Assembly: GCF_014645195.1 (NCBI RefSeq)
Contig: NZ_BMLK01000014.1
Span: forward strand, 62,001 to 126,000
From: Novosphingobium indicum
GTDB lineage: Bacteria > Pseudomonadota > Alphaproteobacteria > Sphingomonadales > Sphingomonadaceae
Reading direction: 5' to 3'
DNA: 64,000 nt
The notes beneath the pieces were generated by a model, which saw nothing but the letters and a program-made list of their open reading frames with translations, was not told the DNA's origin and did not search any database. Within the stretch, counting starts at the first letter, position 1; each line of letters opens with the position of its first letter. The translations under genes and the position numbers were made by a program. Below, piece by piece: positions 43,490-51,339 of the stretch.

Positions 43490-45067
43490 ATGAAGACCGT
43501 CACCGGAACCCATGGAATGGTCACCGCACCGCACCATCTGGCGGCGCGGGCGGGGTGCGACGTCCTGAAGGACGGCGGCACCGCCGTGGAGGCCTGTGTC
43601 GCCGTGGCTGCGACGCTGGCCGTGGTCTATCCGCACATGACCGGGATCGGCGGCGACGGCTTCTGGGTTATCCGCGAGCCCGAGGGCCGGGTGCATTCGG
43701 TCCACGGCTGCGGCGGCGCAGCGGCCAGAGCGGACCTTGCGCTCTACGAAGGGCTCGATGCAGTGCCCAATCGCGGGCCCTTGGCGGCAAACACCGTGGC
43801 CGGAACGATCTCCGGCTGGGAAGCCGTGCTGGAGGACGAATCCTGCACGATTCCTCTCGATCGCCTGCTGCGCGATGCTATCCGCCATGCCGAGGAGGGT
43901 GTGGCGGTCACCAGCGGCGGTGCGGCGATTGCCGAAGCCAAAGGGCCAGAGCTGCGCCCGCAACCCGGCGCCTATGCCGCGATCTTCCAACCCGAGGGGC
44001 GCCCCCTTGCCGAAGGCGATGTGCTGCGCCAGCCGCAACTCGCCGCCACTCTGAGGATGCTCGCGGCGAATGGCCTTGATGACTTCTACGGCGGGGACCT
44101 TGCCGCGCTGATCGCCGAGGACTTGGAAGCGCTGGGTAGTCCGGTGACGCTGGCCGATCTGACAGCGCATTATGCAACGCGTCCTGCTCCGCTGCATGTC
44201 CCGATCACCGGCGCGCGGCTCTACAACAGCGCGCCGCCCACGCAGGGCTTCGCATCGCTGCTGATCCTTGCCCTGTTCGACCGGCTGGAAGCGGCGTCGG
44301 CAGACGGGTTCGACCATGTCCATGGCCTCGTCGAGGCGACCAAGCAGGCCTTCCTGCTGCGCGACGCGCACGTCGGTGATCCGGCCTACACCGATTACGA
44401 CTTCCAGTTCCTGCTCGACGATGCCCGTGCGCTCGATGCCCTGGCAGCGCGCATCGATCCGGCAAAGGCACTGCCATGGCCGCAGCCGCCGAAATGGGGC
44501 GATACCTGCTGGTTCGGTGCTGCGGACAGCGAGGGGCGGGTGGTGAGCTGTATCCAGTCCACTTACTTCGAGTTCGGCTCGGGCCTCGTCCTGCCGCAGA
44601 CCGGGCTTACCTGGCAGAACCGCGGCAGTTCCTTCCGCCTCGCCGAGGATGGTTGGAATGCGCTCAAGCCCGGCCGCAAGCCATTCCACACGCTCAACCC
44701 CGCGCTCGCGGTGTTCGATGATGGCCGGGTCATGGCCTACGGCACGATGGGCGGCGAGGGCCAGCCGCAGACGCAGGCCGCGCTCTTCAGCCGCTATGCC
44801 CGTTTTGGTGTCGACCTGCAGGACGCGATCAGCGCCCCGCGCTGGCTGCTCGGCCGCACCTGGGGCGAACAGTCGACCACGCTCAAGCTGGAAGATGGTT
44901 TCGACGAGGCGCTCTACGCCGAACTGACTGAGGCCGGGCACGATGTGGAACGCGTCGGCCCGCTGACCGCGACGATGGGCCATGCCGGCGCGGTCGTGCG
45001 GCTGGCGGACGGTGCGTTCGAAGGCGCCACCGATCCGCGCAGCGATGGAGGCGTGGCGACATGGTGA
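43490..45067 (+). CDS. hpxW: Gamma-glutamyltransferase-family Ntn hydrolase, HpxW-like (oxamate amidohydrolase)
   Basis: Predicted 525 aa without signal peptide. N-terminal 'GMVTAPHHLAARAGCDVLKDGGTAVEA' and 'HMTGIGGDGFWV' are GGT-family. The autoprocessing nucleophile is probably Thr339 in 'KWGDTCWFGAADSEGRVVS', followed by 'FGSGLVLPQTGLTWQNRG'. Absence of a signal peptide and the purine context favour HpxW, shown in Klebsiella to hydrolyse oxamate to oxalate and ammonia, over true GGT. GAGGAAG precedes ATG 43490. Follows the nucleosidase gene by 10 bp. Confidence 0.82.
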   Translation: MKTVTGTHGMVTAPHHLAARAGCDVLKDGGTAVEACVAVAATLAVVYPHMTGIGGDGFWVIREPEGRVHSVHGCGGAAARADLALYEGLDAVPNRGPLAANTVAGTISGWEAVLEDESCTIPLDRLLRDAIRHAEEGVAVTSGGAAIAEAKGPELRPQPGAYAAIFQPEGRPLAEGDVLRQPQLAATLRMLAANGLDDFYGGDLAALIAEDLEALGSPVTLADLTAHYATRPAPLHVPITGARLYNSAPPTQGFASLLILALFDRLEAASADGFDHVHGLVEATKQAFLLRDAHVGDPAYTDYDFQFLLDDARALDALAARIDPAKALPWPQPPKWGDTCWFGAADSEGRVVSCIQSTYFEFGSGLVLPQTGLTWQNRGSSFRLAEDGWNALKPGRKPFHTLNPALAVFDDGRVMAYGTMGGEGQPQTQAALFSRYARFGVDLQDAISAPRWLLGRTWGEQSTTLKLEDGFDEALYAELTEAGHDVERVGPLTATMGHAGAVVRLADGAFEGATDPRSDGGVATW

Positions 45068-45072
45068 TTTGG

Positions 45073-45310
45073 TTCGCGCGGAGGCGCGGAAGCGCGGAGG
45101 ATTCTGGGTTCGCGCAAAGGCGCAAAGGCGCGAAGGCGTCGTGCAGCGCCGCAGGCGCAATTGATCGTCTAACCATTTCGTCAAACGCGAGCGATTGGAT
45201 GGAAAGCGGCTTCGCCGCCAAACCATCTTCTTCGCGCCTTTGCGCCTTTGCGCGAACCTTATCTCTTCTCCGCGTCTCTGCGCCTCCGCGTGAGCTTTTC
45301 CACGAAAGGA
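45073..45310. repeat. Large palindromic repeat element, family 2, copy A
   Basis: Perfect 28-bp inverted repeat (45108-45135 against 45230-45257; arm begins GTTCGCGCAAAGGCGCAAAG), plus outer GGAGGCGC-rich/CTCCGCG-rich arms (45073-45100 and 45269-45292). The central 95 bp read on the minus strand resemble the core of the copy at 55993-56217 (shared GGCGGCGAAGCCGCT and GCGTTTGACG). It fills the 250-bp gap between hpxW and allC. Confidence 0.85.
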
Positions 45311-45317
45311 CAACGGC

Positions 45318-46580
45318 ATGACGGGGCTAGGCGGAGCCCGTGCAGTTGCGCGCTGCGATGCGCTGGGTGTGTCGCCCTACAGTGACATGGCCGACGGGCT
45401 CTACCGGGCTTACCTCACTCCTGCTTACACGGCAGCGCAGGAGAAGATTGCCGGCTGGATGGAGGCGGCAGGGATGGCTGCGTACCGCGATGCTGCCGCC
45501 AACCTCGTCGGTCGCTACGAGGGCAGCGACCCTGGCGCGCCTGCGCTGGTTATCGGCAGCCACTTGGACAGCGTGCGCGACGGCGGGCGATATGACGGGC
45601 CGCTCGGCATCATGCTCGGCATCGAGTGCGTCGCCGCGCTCCACGCGCAGGGGCGGCGCATGCCGTTTGCCATCGAGATTTACGCTTTCGGGGATGAGGA
45701 AGGCTCGCGCTTTCCGGCCGCCATGCTCACCAGCCGGGCTGTGGCAGGGACGCTGGAAGTGTCTGCGCTGGACATGGCCGATGCGGAGGGTGTCACTCTG
45801 GAGCAAGCTCTTTCCTCCGTTTGTGGGGGCGGCATTGCTGAATACTTAACTGCCGCCCGCGAACCGGGCTCGATCGAGGCGTACCTCGAAGCCCACATCG
45901 AGCAAGGGCCGGTGCTGGAGGCCGATGGTCTGGCCGTGGGTACCGTCACCGGCATTGCCGCGCAGCTGCGCTATGCTGTTACAGTGAAGGGCATGGCCGG
46001 GCACGCCGGAACCACCGCGATGCGCCTGCGCCGTGATCCGCTCGCCGGGGCGGCGGCCATGGTTCTGGCTGTCGAGCAGATCGCGCGGGGGGACAATTCC
46101 GATGTCGTCGCCACGGTCGGTGTGATCGAGGCCATGCCCGGCGCGCCCAACGTCATCCCCGGTGCTGTGCATTTCACCATCGATGTGCGTTCGGGCAAGG
46201 AGGAACGGCGCGACTGCGTGGCCGAGGCCATCCTCGCCCGCCTGAGCGAAATCGCCGAAGCCCGCGATCTGGAGATCTCCGTCGAGCGCGTCCACGACCT
46301 TCCCGCCAGCCCCTGCGACGCAGACCTGATGGACCTGATGGACGAGGCGCTGATCGGCGCCGGCCAGCCGGTACGGCGCCTTGTTTCGGGGGCGGGACAC
46401 GATGCCATGAACATGGCCGTGCTGTGCCCCACCGCCATGCTGTTCATCCGCTGCAAGGGCGGCGTGAGCCACAATCCCGCCGAGCATGTCGAGCCTGAGG
46501 ACGTGGAAATCGCGCTTCAGGTCATGCTCGGCTTCATCGAGCGCCTGGGAACGCGCGCCGGAGACCGCAATGCCGCCTGA
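45318..46580 (+). CDS. allC: Allantoate amidohydrolase (Zn-dependent M20 family)
   Basis: Predicted 420 aa. Metal ligands are seen in 'VIGSHLDSVRDGGRYDGPLG' (His, Asp), 'YAFGDEEGSRFP' (Glu), 'EAHIEQGPVLE' (His) and 'CKGGVSHNPAEHVEPEDV' (His); 'KGMAGHAGTTAM' is the dimerisation/substrate region. The family also contains beta-ureidopropionases, but PuuE and PucG in the cluster point to allantoate, giving ureidoglycine, CO2 and ammonia. AAAGGA precedes ATG 45318. Overlaps the PucG gene by 11 nt. Confidence 0.9.
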   Translation: MTGLGGARAVARCDALGVSPYSDMADGLYRAYLTPAYTAAQEKIAGWMEAAGMAAYRDAAANLVGRYEGSDPGAPALVIGSHLDSVRDGGRYDGPLGIMLGIECVAALHAQGRRMPFAIEIYAFGDEEGSRFPAAMLTSRAVAGTLEVSALDMADAEGVTLEQALSSVCGGGIAEYLTAAREPGSIEAYLEAHIEQGPVLEADGLAVGTVTGIAAQLRYAVTVKGMAGHAGTTAMRLRRDPLAGAAAMVLAVEQIARGDNSDVVATVGVIEAMPGAPNVIPGAVHFTIDVRSGKEERRDCVAEAILARLSEIAEARDLEISVERVHDLPASPCDADLMDLMDEALIGAGQPVRRLVSGAGHDAMNMAVLCPTAMLFIRCKGGVSHNPAEHVEPEDVEIALQVMLGFIERLGTRAGDRNAA

Positions 46581-47811
46581 ACTCGATCCTCTTCTCTTCG
46601 GCGAGATCGACCCGCCGCAGCGCCTGCTGATGGGCCCGGGCCCGATCAACGCGCACCCGCGTGTTCTGCGCGCGATGAGCGCCGACTTGCTGGGCCAGTT
46701 CGACCCGGAAATGACCGGGTTCATGAACCAGATCATGGCGCTGTACCGCCCGATCTTCGGCACGCAGAACCAGTGGACAATGCTGATCGACGGCACCGCG
46801 CGCGCCGGGATCGAGGCAGCGCTGGTCTCGATGGTGGCGCCGGGCGACACCGTGCTGGTCGTCAACTTCGGGCGTTTCGGGCTGCTGTTGACGGAAATCC
46901 TCACCCGGATCGGGGCCAGGATAGAGACGGTGGACGTACCCTGGGGCGAAGTCGTGCCGATGGAGGCGATCGCAGCGGCTATCGAACGCACCTCGCCCCG
47001 CCTCGTTGCGACCATTCACGGCGATACCTCGACCACCATGGCACAACCGCTCGAAGGGCTGGGCGAATTGTGCAAGGCGGCAGGCGCGCTCAGCTATGTC
47101 GATGCCACGGCGACCCTCGGCGGCATGGAAGTCGCGGCGGATCGCTGGGGTATCGATGTCGTCTCCGGGGGCCTGCAGAAGTGCCTCGGTGGGCCTTCGG
47201 GTTCGGCGCCGATCACGATTTCGGACCGCGCGGCCGAGCATATCTTCTCGCGCCGCCATACCGAGGCGGGCATCCGCATGGATGGCCTCGCCGACGGCAA
47301 GGGGCCGCGCATCGGCTCCAACTATTTCGACCTTGCCATGATCATGGATTACTGGTCCGAAAAACGCCTCAACCATCATACCGAAGCGACATCGATGCTC
47401 TATGCGGCCCGCGAATGTGCCCGCGTCGCGCTCGGTGAGGGGCTGGAGGCGCGCTTTGCCCGCCATGCCAGTGCCGGCGCCGCAATGGCAGCGGGCCTGC
47501 GCGCGATGGGCCTCACCGTGTTCGGCGACGATGCCCATCGCATGACCAACGTCACCGGCGTCTACATTCCCGACAGCGTCGACGGCGAGGCGGTGCGCAA
47601 GGCCATGCGCGAACTGTTCGAGATCGAGATCGGCACCGCCTTCGGTCCGCTGCAGGGCAAAATCTGGCGCCTCGGCGCGATGGGCTACAACGCGATGAAG
47701 CACAAGGTGCTGCTGACATTGGCCGCGCTCGAAGCCTGCCTGCGCATGGAGGGCTTCGCGCTCCCCATGGGCGAGGCGGTGCCGGCGGCGATCAAGGCGT
47801 GGGAAGGATGA
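46570..47811 (+). CDS. pucG: (S)-Ureidoglycine-glyoxylate aminotransferase
   Basis: Predicted 413-aa class V PLP aminotransferase. PLP lysine Lys204 in 'SGGLQKCLGGPSGSAP'; N-terminal 'RLLMGPGPINAHPRVLRAM'; 'NHHTEATSMLYAARE'. Class V enzymes include alanine- and serine-glyoxylate aminotransferases. 'QKCLGGPSG' and the position right after allC favour PucG, which turns ureidoglycine plus glyoxylate into oxalurate plus glycine. That product explains the presence of hpx-like genes. ATG 46570 overlaps the allC 3' end. Confidence 0.88.
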   Translation: MPPELDPLLFGEIDPPQRLLMGPGPINAHPRVLRAMSADLLGQFDPEMTGFMNQIMALYRPIFGTQNQWTMLIDGTARAGIEAALVSMVAPGDTVLVVNFGRFGLLLTEILTRIGARIETVDVPWGEVVPMEAIAAAIERTSPRLVATIHGDTSTTMAQPLEGLGELCKAAGALSYVDATATLGGMEVAADRWGIDVVSGGLQKCLGGPSGSAPITISDRAAEHIFSRRHTEAGIRMDGLADGKGPRIGSNYFDLAMIMDYWSEKRLNHHTEATSMLYAARECARVALGEGLEARFARHASAGAAMAAGLRAMGLTVFGDDAHRMTNVTGVYIPDSVDGEAVRKAMRELFEIEIGTAFGPLQGKIWRLGAMGYNAMKHKVLLTLAALEACLRMEGFALPMGEAVPAAIKAWEG

Positions 47812-47828
47812 GGCAACAGGCACCTTTC

Positions 47829-47989
47829 CCTTCCCCCTCGATGGGGGAAGGATACGCAGGCTTGGGGTCGCAGACCCCTAGCCGGAGTTGGTTGGGGGTG
47901 AACTCTCGTCCAGGCGCTTTCACCCCCAACCAAGCTGCGCTAGCACCCTGCGGGCGCAAGCTCCGCTATCCTTCCATCGAGGGGGAAGG
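47829..47989. repeat. Palindromic repeat between pucG and puuE; its right arm holds the puuE RBS
   Basis: Outer arms start CCTTCCCCCTCGATGG and end CCATCGAGGGGGAAGG. Inner arms TTGGTTGGGGGTGAA (47888-47902) and TTCACCCCCAACCAA (47919-47933) pair perfectly. The GGGGGAAGG at the right end (47981-47989) is the only Shine-Dalgarno candidate for puuE, 3 nt before its ATG. Confidence 0.85.
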
Positions 47990-47992
47990 CGC

Positions 47993-48907
47993 ATGAGCAT
48001 GATTCCCCGCGACCTCGTCGGCTACGGCCAGACCCCGCCCGACCCGCAGTGGCCGGACGGCGCGCGCGTGGCGGTGCAGTTCGTCATCAACTATGAGGAA
48101 GGCGCCGAGAATTCGGTGCTAAATGGCGACAAGGGCTCCGAGGCGTTCCTGTCCGAGATGGTCGGTGCGGGTAGCCACCCGGACCGGGCGATGGCGATGG
48201 AGAGCCTCTACGAATACGGCAGCCGCGCCGGGTTCTGGCGCCTCCACCGGATCTTCACCGAGCGCGGCCTGCCCGTCACCGTGTTCGGGGTCGCGAAGGC
48301 CATGGAGATGAACCCAAAGGCGGTCGCGGCGATGCAGGCCGCCGACTGGGAGATCGCCAGCCACGGCCTGCGCTGGATCGACTACCAGTACGTGCCCGAG
48401 GACGTCGAACGCGCCCACATCGCCGAGGCCGTCGCGCTCCACGAGAAGCTCACCGGCTCACGCCCGCTCGGTTGGTATCAGGGGCGCACCTCGCCGAACA
48501 CCGCACGGCTGGTCGCCGAAGAGGGCGGCTTTGTCTATGATGCGGACAGCTATGCCGACGATCTGCCCTATTGGGACAACAAGCACGGCCATCTTCGCGG
48601 TAACAGGCCGCAGTTGATCGTGCCCTATACGCTCGACGTGAACGACATGAAGATCGTCGCGCTCAATGGCTTCACCGAAGGCGAGCAGTTCTTCCGCCAC
48701 ATGCGCGATACCTTCGACCAGCTCCGCGAGGAAGGCGGGCGGATGATGTCGGTGGGCCTCCACGGCCGCATCGCCGGCAAGCCCGGCCGCGCGCGCTGGC
48801 TGGCGCGCTTCCTCGACCATGTCACGGCCAGCGGCGACGCCTGGGTCTGCCGCCGGATCGACATCGCCCGCCACTGGATGGAGGTGCATCCCTATGCCGG
48901 TGCGTAG
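47993..48907 (+). CDS. puuE: Allantoinase, PuuE type (polysaccharide-deacetylase fold)
   Basis: Predicted 304 aa. 'DLVGYGQTPPDPQWPDGARVAVQFVINYEEGAENSVLNGD' near the N-terminus, 'RAGFWRLHRIFTERGLPVTVFGVA', 'EIASHGLRWIDYQ' and 'GWYQGRTSPNTARLVAEEGGFVYDADSYADDLPYW' are the PuuE signatures. It hydrolyses allantoin to allantoate and is unrelated to the AllB amidohydrolase. ATG 47993 is preceded by a Shine-Dalgarno that belongs to the adjacent repeat. Confidence 0.93.
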   Translation: MSMIPRDLVGYGQTPPDPQWPDGARVAVQFVINYEEGAENSVLNGDKGSEAFLSEMVGAGSHPDRAMAMESLYEYGSRAGFWRLHRIFTERGLPVTVFGVAKAMEMNPKAVAAMQAADWEIASHGLRWIDYQYVPEDVERAHIAEAVALHEKLTGSRPLGWYQGRTSPNTARLVAEEGGFVYDADSYADDLPYWDNKHGHLRGNRPQLIVPYTLDVNDMKIVALNGFTEGEQFFRHMRDTFDQLREEGGRMMSVGLHGRIAGKPGRARWLARFLDHVTASGDAWVCRRIDIARHWMEVHPYAGA

Positions 48908-48922
48908 CCTGTCCAACCCTGA

Positions 48923-48948
48923 CTTCGTCATCCCCGCGACGGCGGGGA
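48923..48948. repeat. Half copy of the CGTCATCCCCGCG repeat family
   Basis: TTCGTCATCCCCGCGACGGCGGGGA is a single arm of the family seen at 38438-38540, with its own small CCCCGC/GCGGGG hairpin. It lies in the 81-bp gap between puuE and the HpxZ-like gene. Confidence 0.65.
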
Positions 48949-48988
48949 TCCAGCTTTCTTTTGAACGTGCGAGCCAAGGAGTGATGGC

Positions 48989-49369
48989 ATGAAGATCGAC
49001 GATCCCGTCCTTCACGCAGAAGTCACCGAAGCGTTCCACGAATACGAGCGCGCGCTGATGGAGGACGACATCCCGGCGATGGACGCGCTGTTCCACGATG
49101 CCCCCACCACCAACCGCTACGGCGTGGGCGAAGTGCTTTACGGGATCGAGGCCATCCGCGAATTTCGCAAGGGCCGCGGCGGCTCGCCGCAGCGCAAGCT
49201 CGGCAAGGTGGCGATTACCGTTTATGGCGACAGCTTCGCCACGGCGGACGCTGAGTTCTTCCGCGAAGGCTCCGAGCGGCGCGGCCGCCAGACGCAGAGC
49301 TGGGTCAAGTTTGTGGATGGCTGGAAAGTCGTCTCCGCTCACGTAAGCCTCGAGGGGACGACTTCGTGA
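48989..49369 (+). CDS. hpxZ: AtzH/HpxZ-like protein (DUF3225)
   Basis: Predicted 126 aa with an NTF2-like fold pattern. 'LHAEVTEAFHEYERALMEDDIPAMDALFHDAPTTNRYGVGE' and 'EAIREFRKGRGGSPQRKLGKVA' match the AtzH/DUF3225 family. These proteins occur with AtzE-type amidases in cyanurate and purine clusters; their exact job is not settled. AAGGAG lies 7 nt before ATG 48989. Its stop overlaps uraD (GTGA). Confidence 0.85.
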   Translation: MKIDDPVLHAEVTEAFHEYERALMEDDIPAMDALFHDAPTTNRYGVGEVLYGIEAIREFRKGRGGSPQRKLGKVAITVYGDSFATADAEFFREGSERRGRQTQSWVKFVDGWKVVSAHVSLEGTTS

Positions 49370-49809
49370 CCGCGCTCTTCGAACACAGCCCCTGGGTCGA
49401 GCAACGCGCCGATGCGCGCGCTTCGAGCGGCAACCGCCACGCCGATCTCATGGCGGTGATGTATGACGCGACGAGCGAGGAACAGCTCGCGCTGATCCGC
49501 GCCCACCCGGAACTCGCGGGCAAGGCGGCGATCGACAGGACGCTCACCGATGCCAGCGCTTCCGAGCAGGCGAGCGCCGGCCTCGACCGCCTCACGCCCG
49601 AGGAATACGAGCAGTTCCACGCGCTCAATGCCGCTTACCGCGGGAAATTCGGCTTCCCCTTCATCATCTGCGTGCGCCTGACGGACAAGGCCGGGATTCT
49701 CGCGGCGATGGAAGCCCGGCTCGGCAACGACCGCGAAGCCGAGATCGAAACCGCGCTCGGCCAGATCGGCGAGATCGTGCGGCTGCGGCTGGAGGACCAG
49801 GCGGCATGA
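49366..49809 (+). CDS. uraD: OHCU decarboxylase
   Basis: Predicted 147 aa. Converts 2-oxo-4-hydroxy-4-carboxy-5-ureidoimidazoline to (S)-allantoin. Catalytic His47 lies in 'IRAHPELAGKAA'; 'LNAAYRGKFGFPFIICVR' is the second signature. A little shorter than the common 160-170 aa, with a short N-terminus. GTG 49366 start, coupled to hpxZ; its stop overlaps uraH by 4 nt. Confidence 0.93.
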   Translation: MTALFEHSPWVEQRADARASSGNRHADLMAVMYDATSEEQLALIRAHPELAGKAAIDRTLTDASASEQASAGLDRLTPEEYEQFHALNAAYRGKFGFPFIICVRLTDKAGILAAMEARLGNDREAEIETALGQIGEIVRLRLEDQAA

Positions 49810-50141
49810 ACACGCTTTCCACGCACGTCCTTGACACCATGCACGGCTGCCCCGCGGCGGGGCTTTCCGTTGCGCTGGTCGGGCCTGACGGGCAGATCGC
49901 CTGCGGTATGACCAATGCCGATGGCCGCTGTCCCGATCTCGTCCCCGGTCCCTTGCCGGCGGGTCTGTACGCGCTGCATTTCAGCGTCGCGGCCTATTTC
50001 CGCGCCGCCGGTGTCGAGCTGCCCGAGCCGCCGTTCATCGACGAAGTGACGATCGGCTTCGGCATGGCCGAGGGCGGCGGACACTATCACGTGCCGTTGC
50101 TCGTCTCGCCCTTCTCCTATTCGACCTACCGGGGCAGCTGA
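49806..50141 (+). CDS. uraH: 5-Hydroxyisourate hydrolase (transthyretin-like)
   Basis: Predicted 111 aa. N-terminal 'LSTHVLDTMHGCPAAGL' and the diagnostic C-terminal tetrapeptide YRGS, with 'GHYHVPLLVSPFSYSTYRG', mark hydroxyisourate hydrolase. It opens 5-hydroxyisourate to OHCU, the substrate of UraD. No signal peptide. Directly coupled to uraD (ATGA). Confidence 0.95.
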   Translation: MNTLSTHVLDTMHGCPAAGLSVALVGPDGQIACGMTNADGRCPDLVPGPLPAGLYALHFSVAAYFRAAGVELPEPPFIDEVTIGFGMAEGGGHYHVPLLVSPFSYSTYRGS

Positions 50142-50142
50142 T

Positions 50143-51339
50143 TTGCACTTCGATCTGACAGAATGGCTCAACCTCGCGTTCCGCTGGCTGCACCTGACGG
50201 CCGGCATCGCGTGGATCGGCGGGTCGTTCCATTTCGTAGGGCTCGACTTGCGGCTGAAGAAGCCCAAGCCCGGCACCGCGCCCGAAGGTGTGACCGGCGA
50301 GGACTGGGCCGTCCATGGCGGCGGCTTCTACCATTCGCAGAAGTACCAGACCGCGCCCGAGGCGCTGCCGGAAGAGCTGCACTGGACGAAATGGGAATCC
50401 TATTTCACCTGGCTGAGCGGGTTTTCGCTTCTGGTGCTGGTCTATTACGTCGGTGCGAGGAATTTCCTTGTCGATCCGGCCAAGGCCAACCTTTCGGGCG
50501 AAGATGCCACGATCATCGGCATGAGCGCGCTCATCGTGGGCTGGTTCTTCTATCACCTCGCCTGCAAGTCCGCGCTGGGGCGCGACAACCGCGTGCTGGG
50601 CGCGGTGTGGTTTGCGTTCCTGCTCGGCATTGCGATATTCCTCGATGCGATCTTCAATTCGCGCGGGGCTTATCTGCATATCGGTGCGATCGTCGGCTCG
50701 GCGATGGTGGGCAATGTCTTCTTCGTGATCATTCCCAACCAGCGCAAGGTCGTCGCCGCGCTCAAGGCTGGCGAGGAGCCTGATCCCAGGCTGGGGCTGG
50801 AGGCCAAGCAGCGCTCGCTCCACAACAACTACATGACGCTGCCGGTGCTGTTCATCATGATCAGCCACCACTACCCGATGACTTACGGTGCGGAACGTCC
50901 CTGGCTGGTGCTCGCGCTGCTGGGCATGACCGGCGTCGCAGTGCGGCACGTCTTCAACTTGCGCCACCTTGGCCGACGGACGGGGGGCGCCATTGCCCTG
51001 GCAGTGGCTCTGGCGCTGGTGAGCGTGACCTATGTCTCGGTTGAGAAGGCTGGGGCGGCAAAGCCGGTTTCGGATACGAAGCTGACTTATGGCGACGTAG
51101 AGCCCATACTGGCTAAGCACTGCGTGGGCTGCCATGCCGAACACCCCCCGAACGAAGCCTTCTCCGCCCCGCCGCTGGGCGTCGAGTTGAATAGCTACGA
51201 CCATGTCCATGCAGTGACTGACAGGATCAGGCGTGTGGCGGTGGACTCGCAGACGATGCCGCTGGGGAATGCGACCGGAATGACCGACGAGGAACGCCGC
51301 AAGCTGGGTGAATGGATCGCACAGGGAGCGCCGCAATGA
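50143..51339 (+). CDS. puuD: Membrane urate oxidase (PuuD) with cytochrome c domain
   Basis: Predicted 398 aa. 'FRWLHLTAGIAWIGGSFHFV' is the first of about eight TM segments. A C-terminal cytochrome c domain carries the haem motif CVGCH at residues 327-331 and 'MPLGNATGMTDEER' with a likely axial Met. PuuD oxidises urate to 5-hydroxyisourate, passing electrons to the respiratory chain instead of making H2O2. The start is TTG 50143, two nt after the uraH stop, with GGGGCAG upstream; no ATG or GTG fits better. Overlaps xdhA by 4 nt. Confidence 0.92.
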   Translation: MHFDLTEWLNLAFRWLHLTAGIAWIGGSFHFVGLDLRLKKPKPGTAPEGVTGEDWAVHGGGFYHSQKYQTAPEALPEELHWTKWESYFTWLSGFSLLVLVYYVGARNFLVDPAKANLSGEDATIIGMSALIVGWFFYHLACKSALGRDNRVLGAVWFAFLLGIAIFLDAIFNSRGAYLHIGAIVGSAMVGNVFFVIIPNQRKVVAALKAGEEPDPRLGLEAKQRSLHNNYMTLPVLFIMISHHYPMTYGAERPWLVLALLGMTGVAVRHVFNLRHLGRRTGGAIALAVALALVSVTYVSVEKAGAAKPVSDTKLTYGDVEPILAKHCVGCHAEHPPNEAFSAPPLGVELNSYDHVHAVTDRIRRVAVDSQTMPLGNATGMTDEERRKLGEWIAQGAPQ

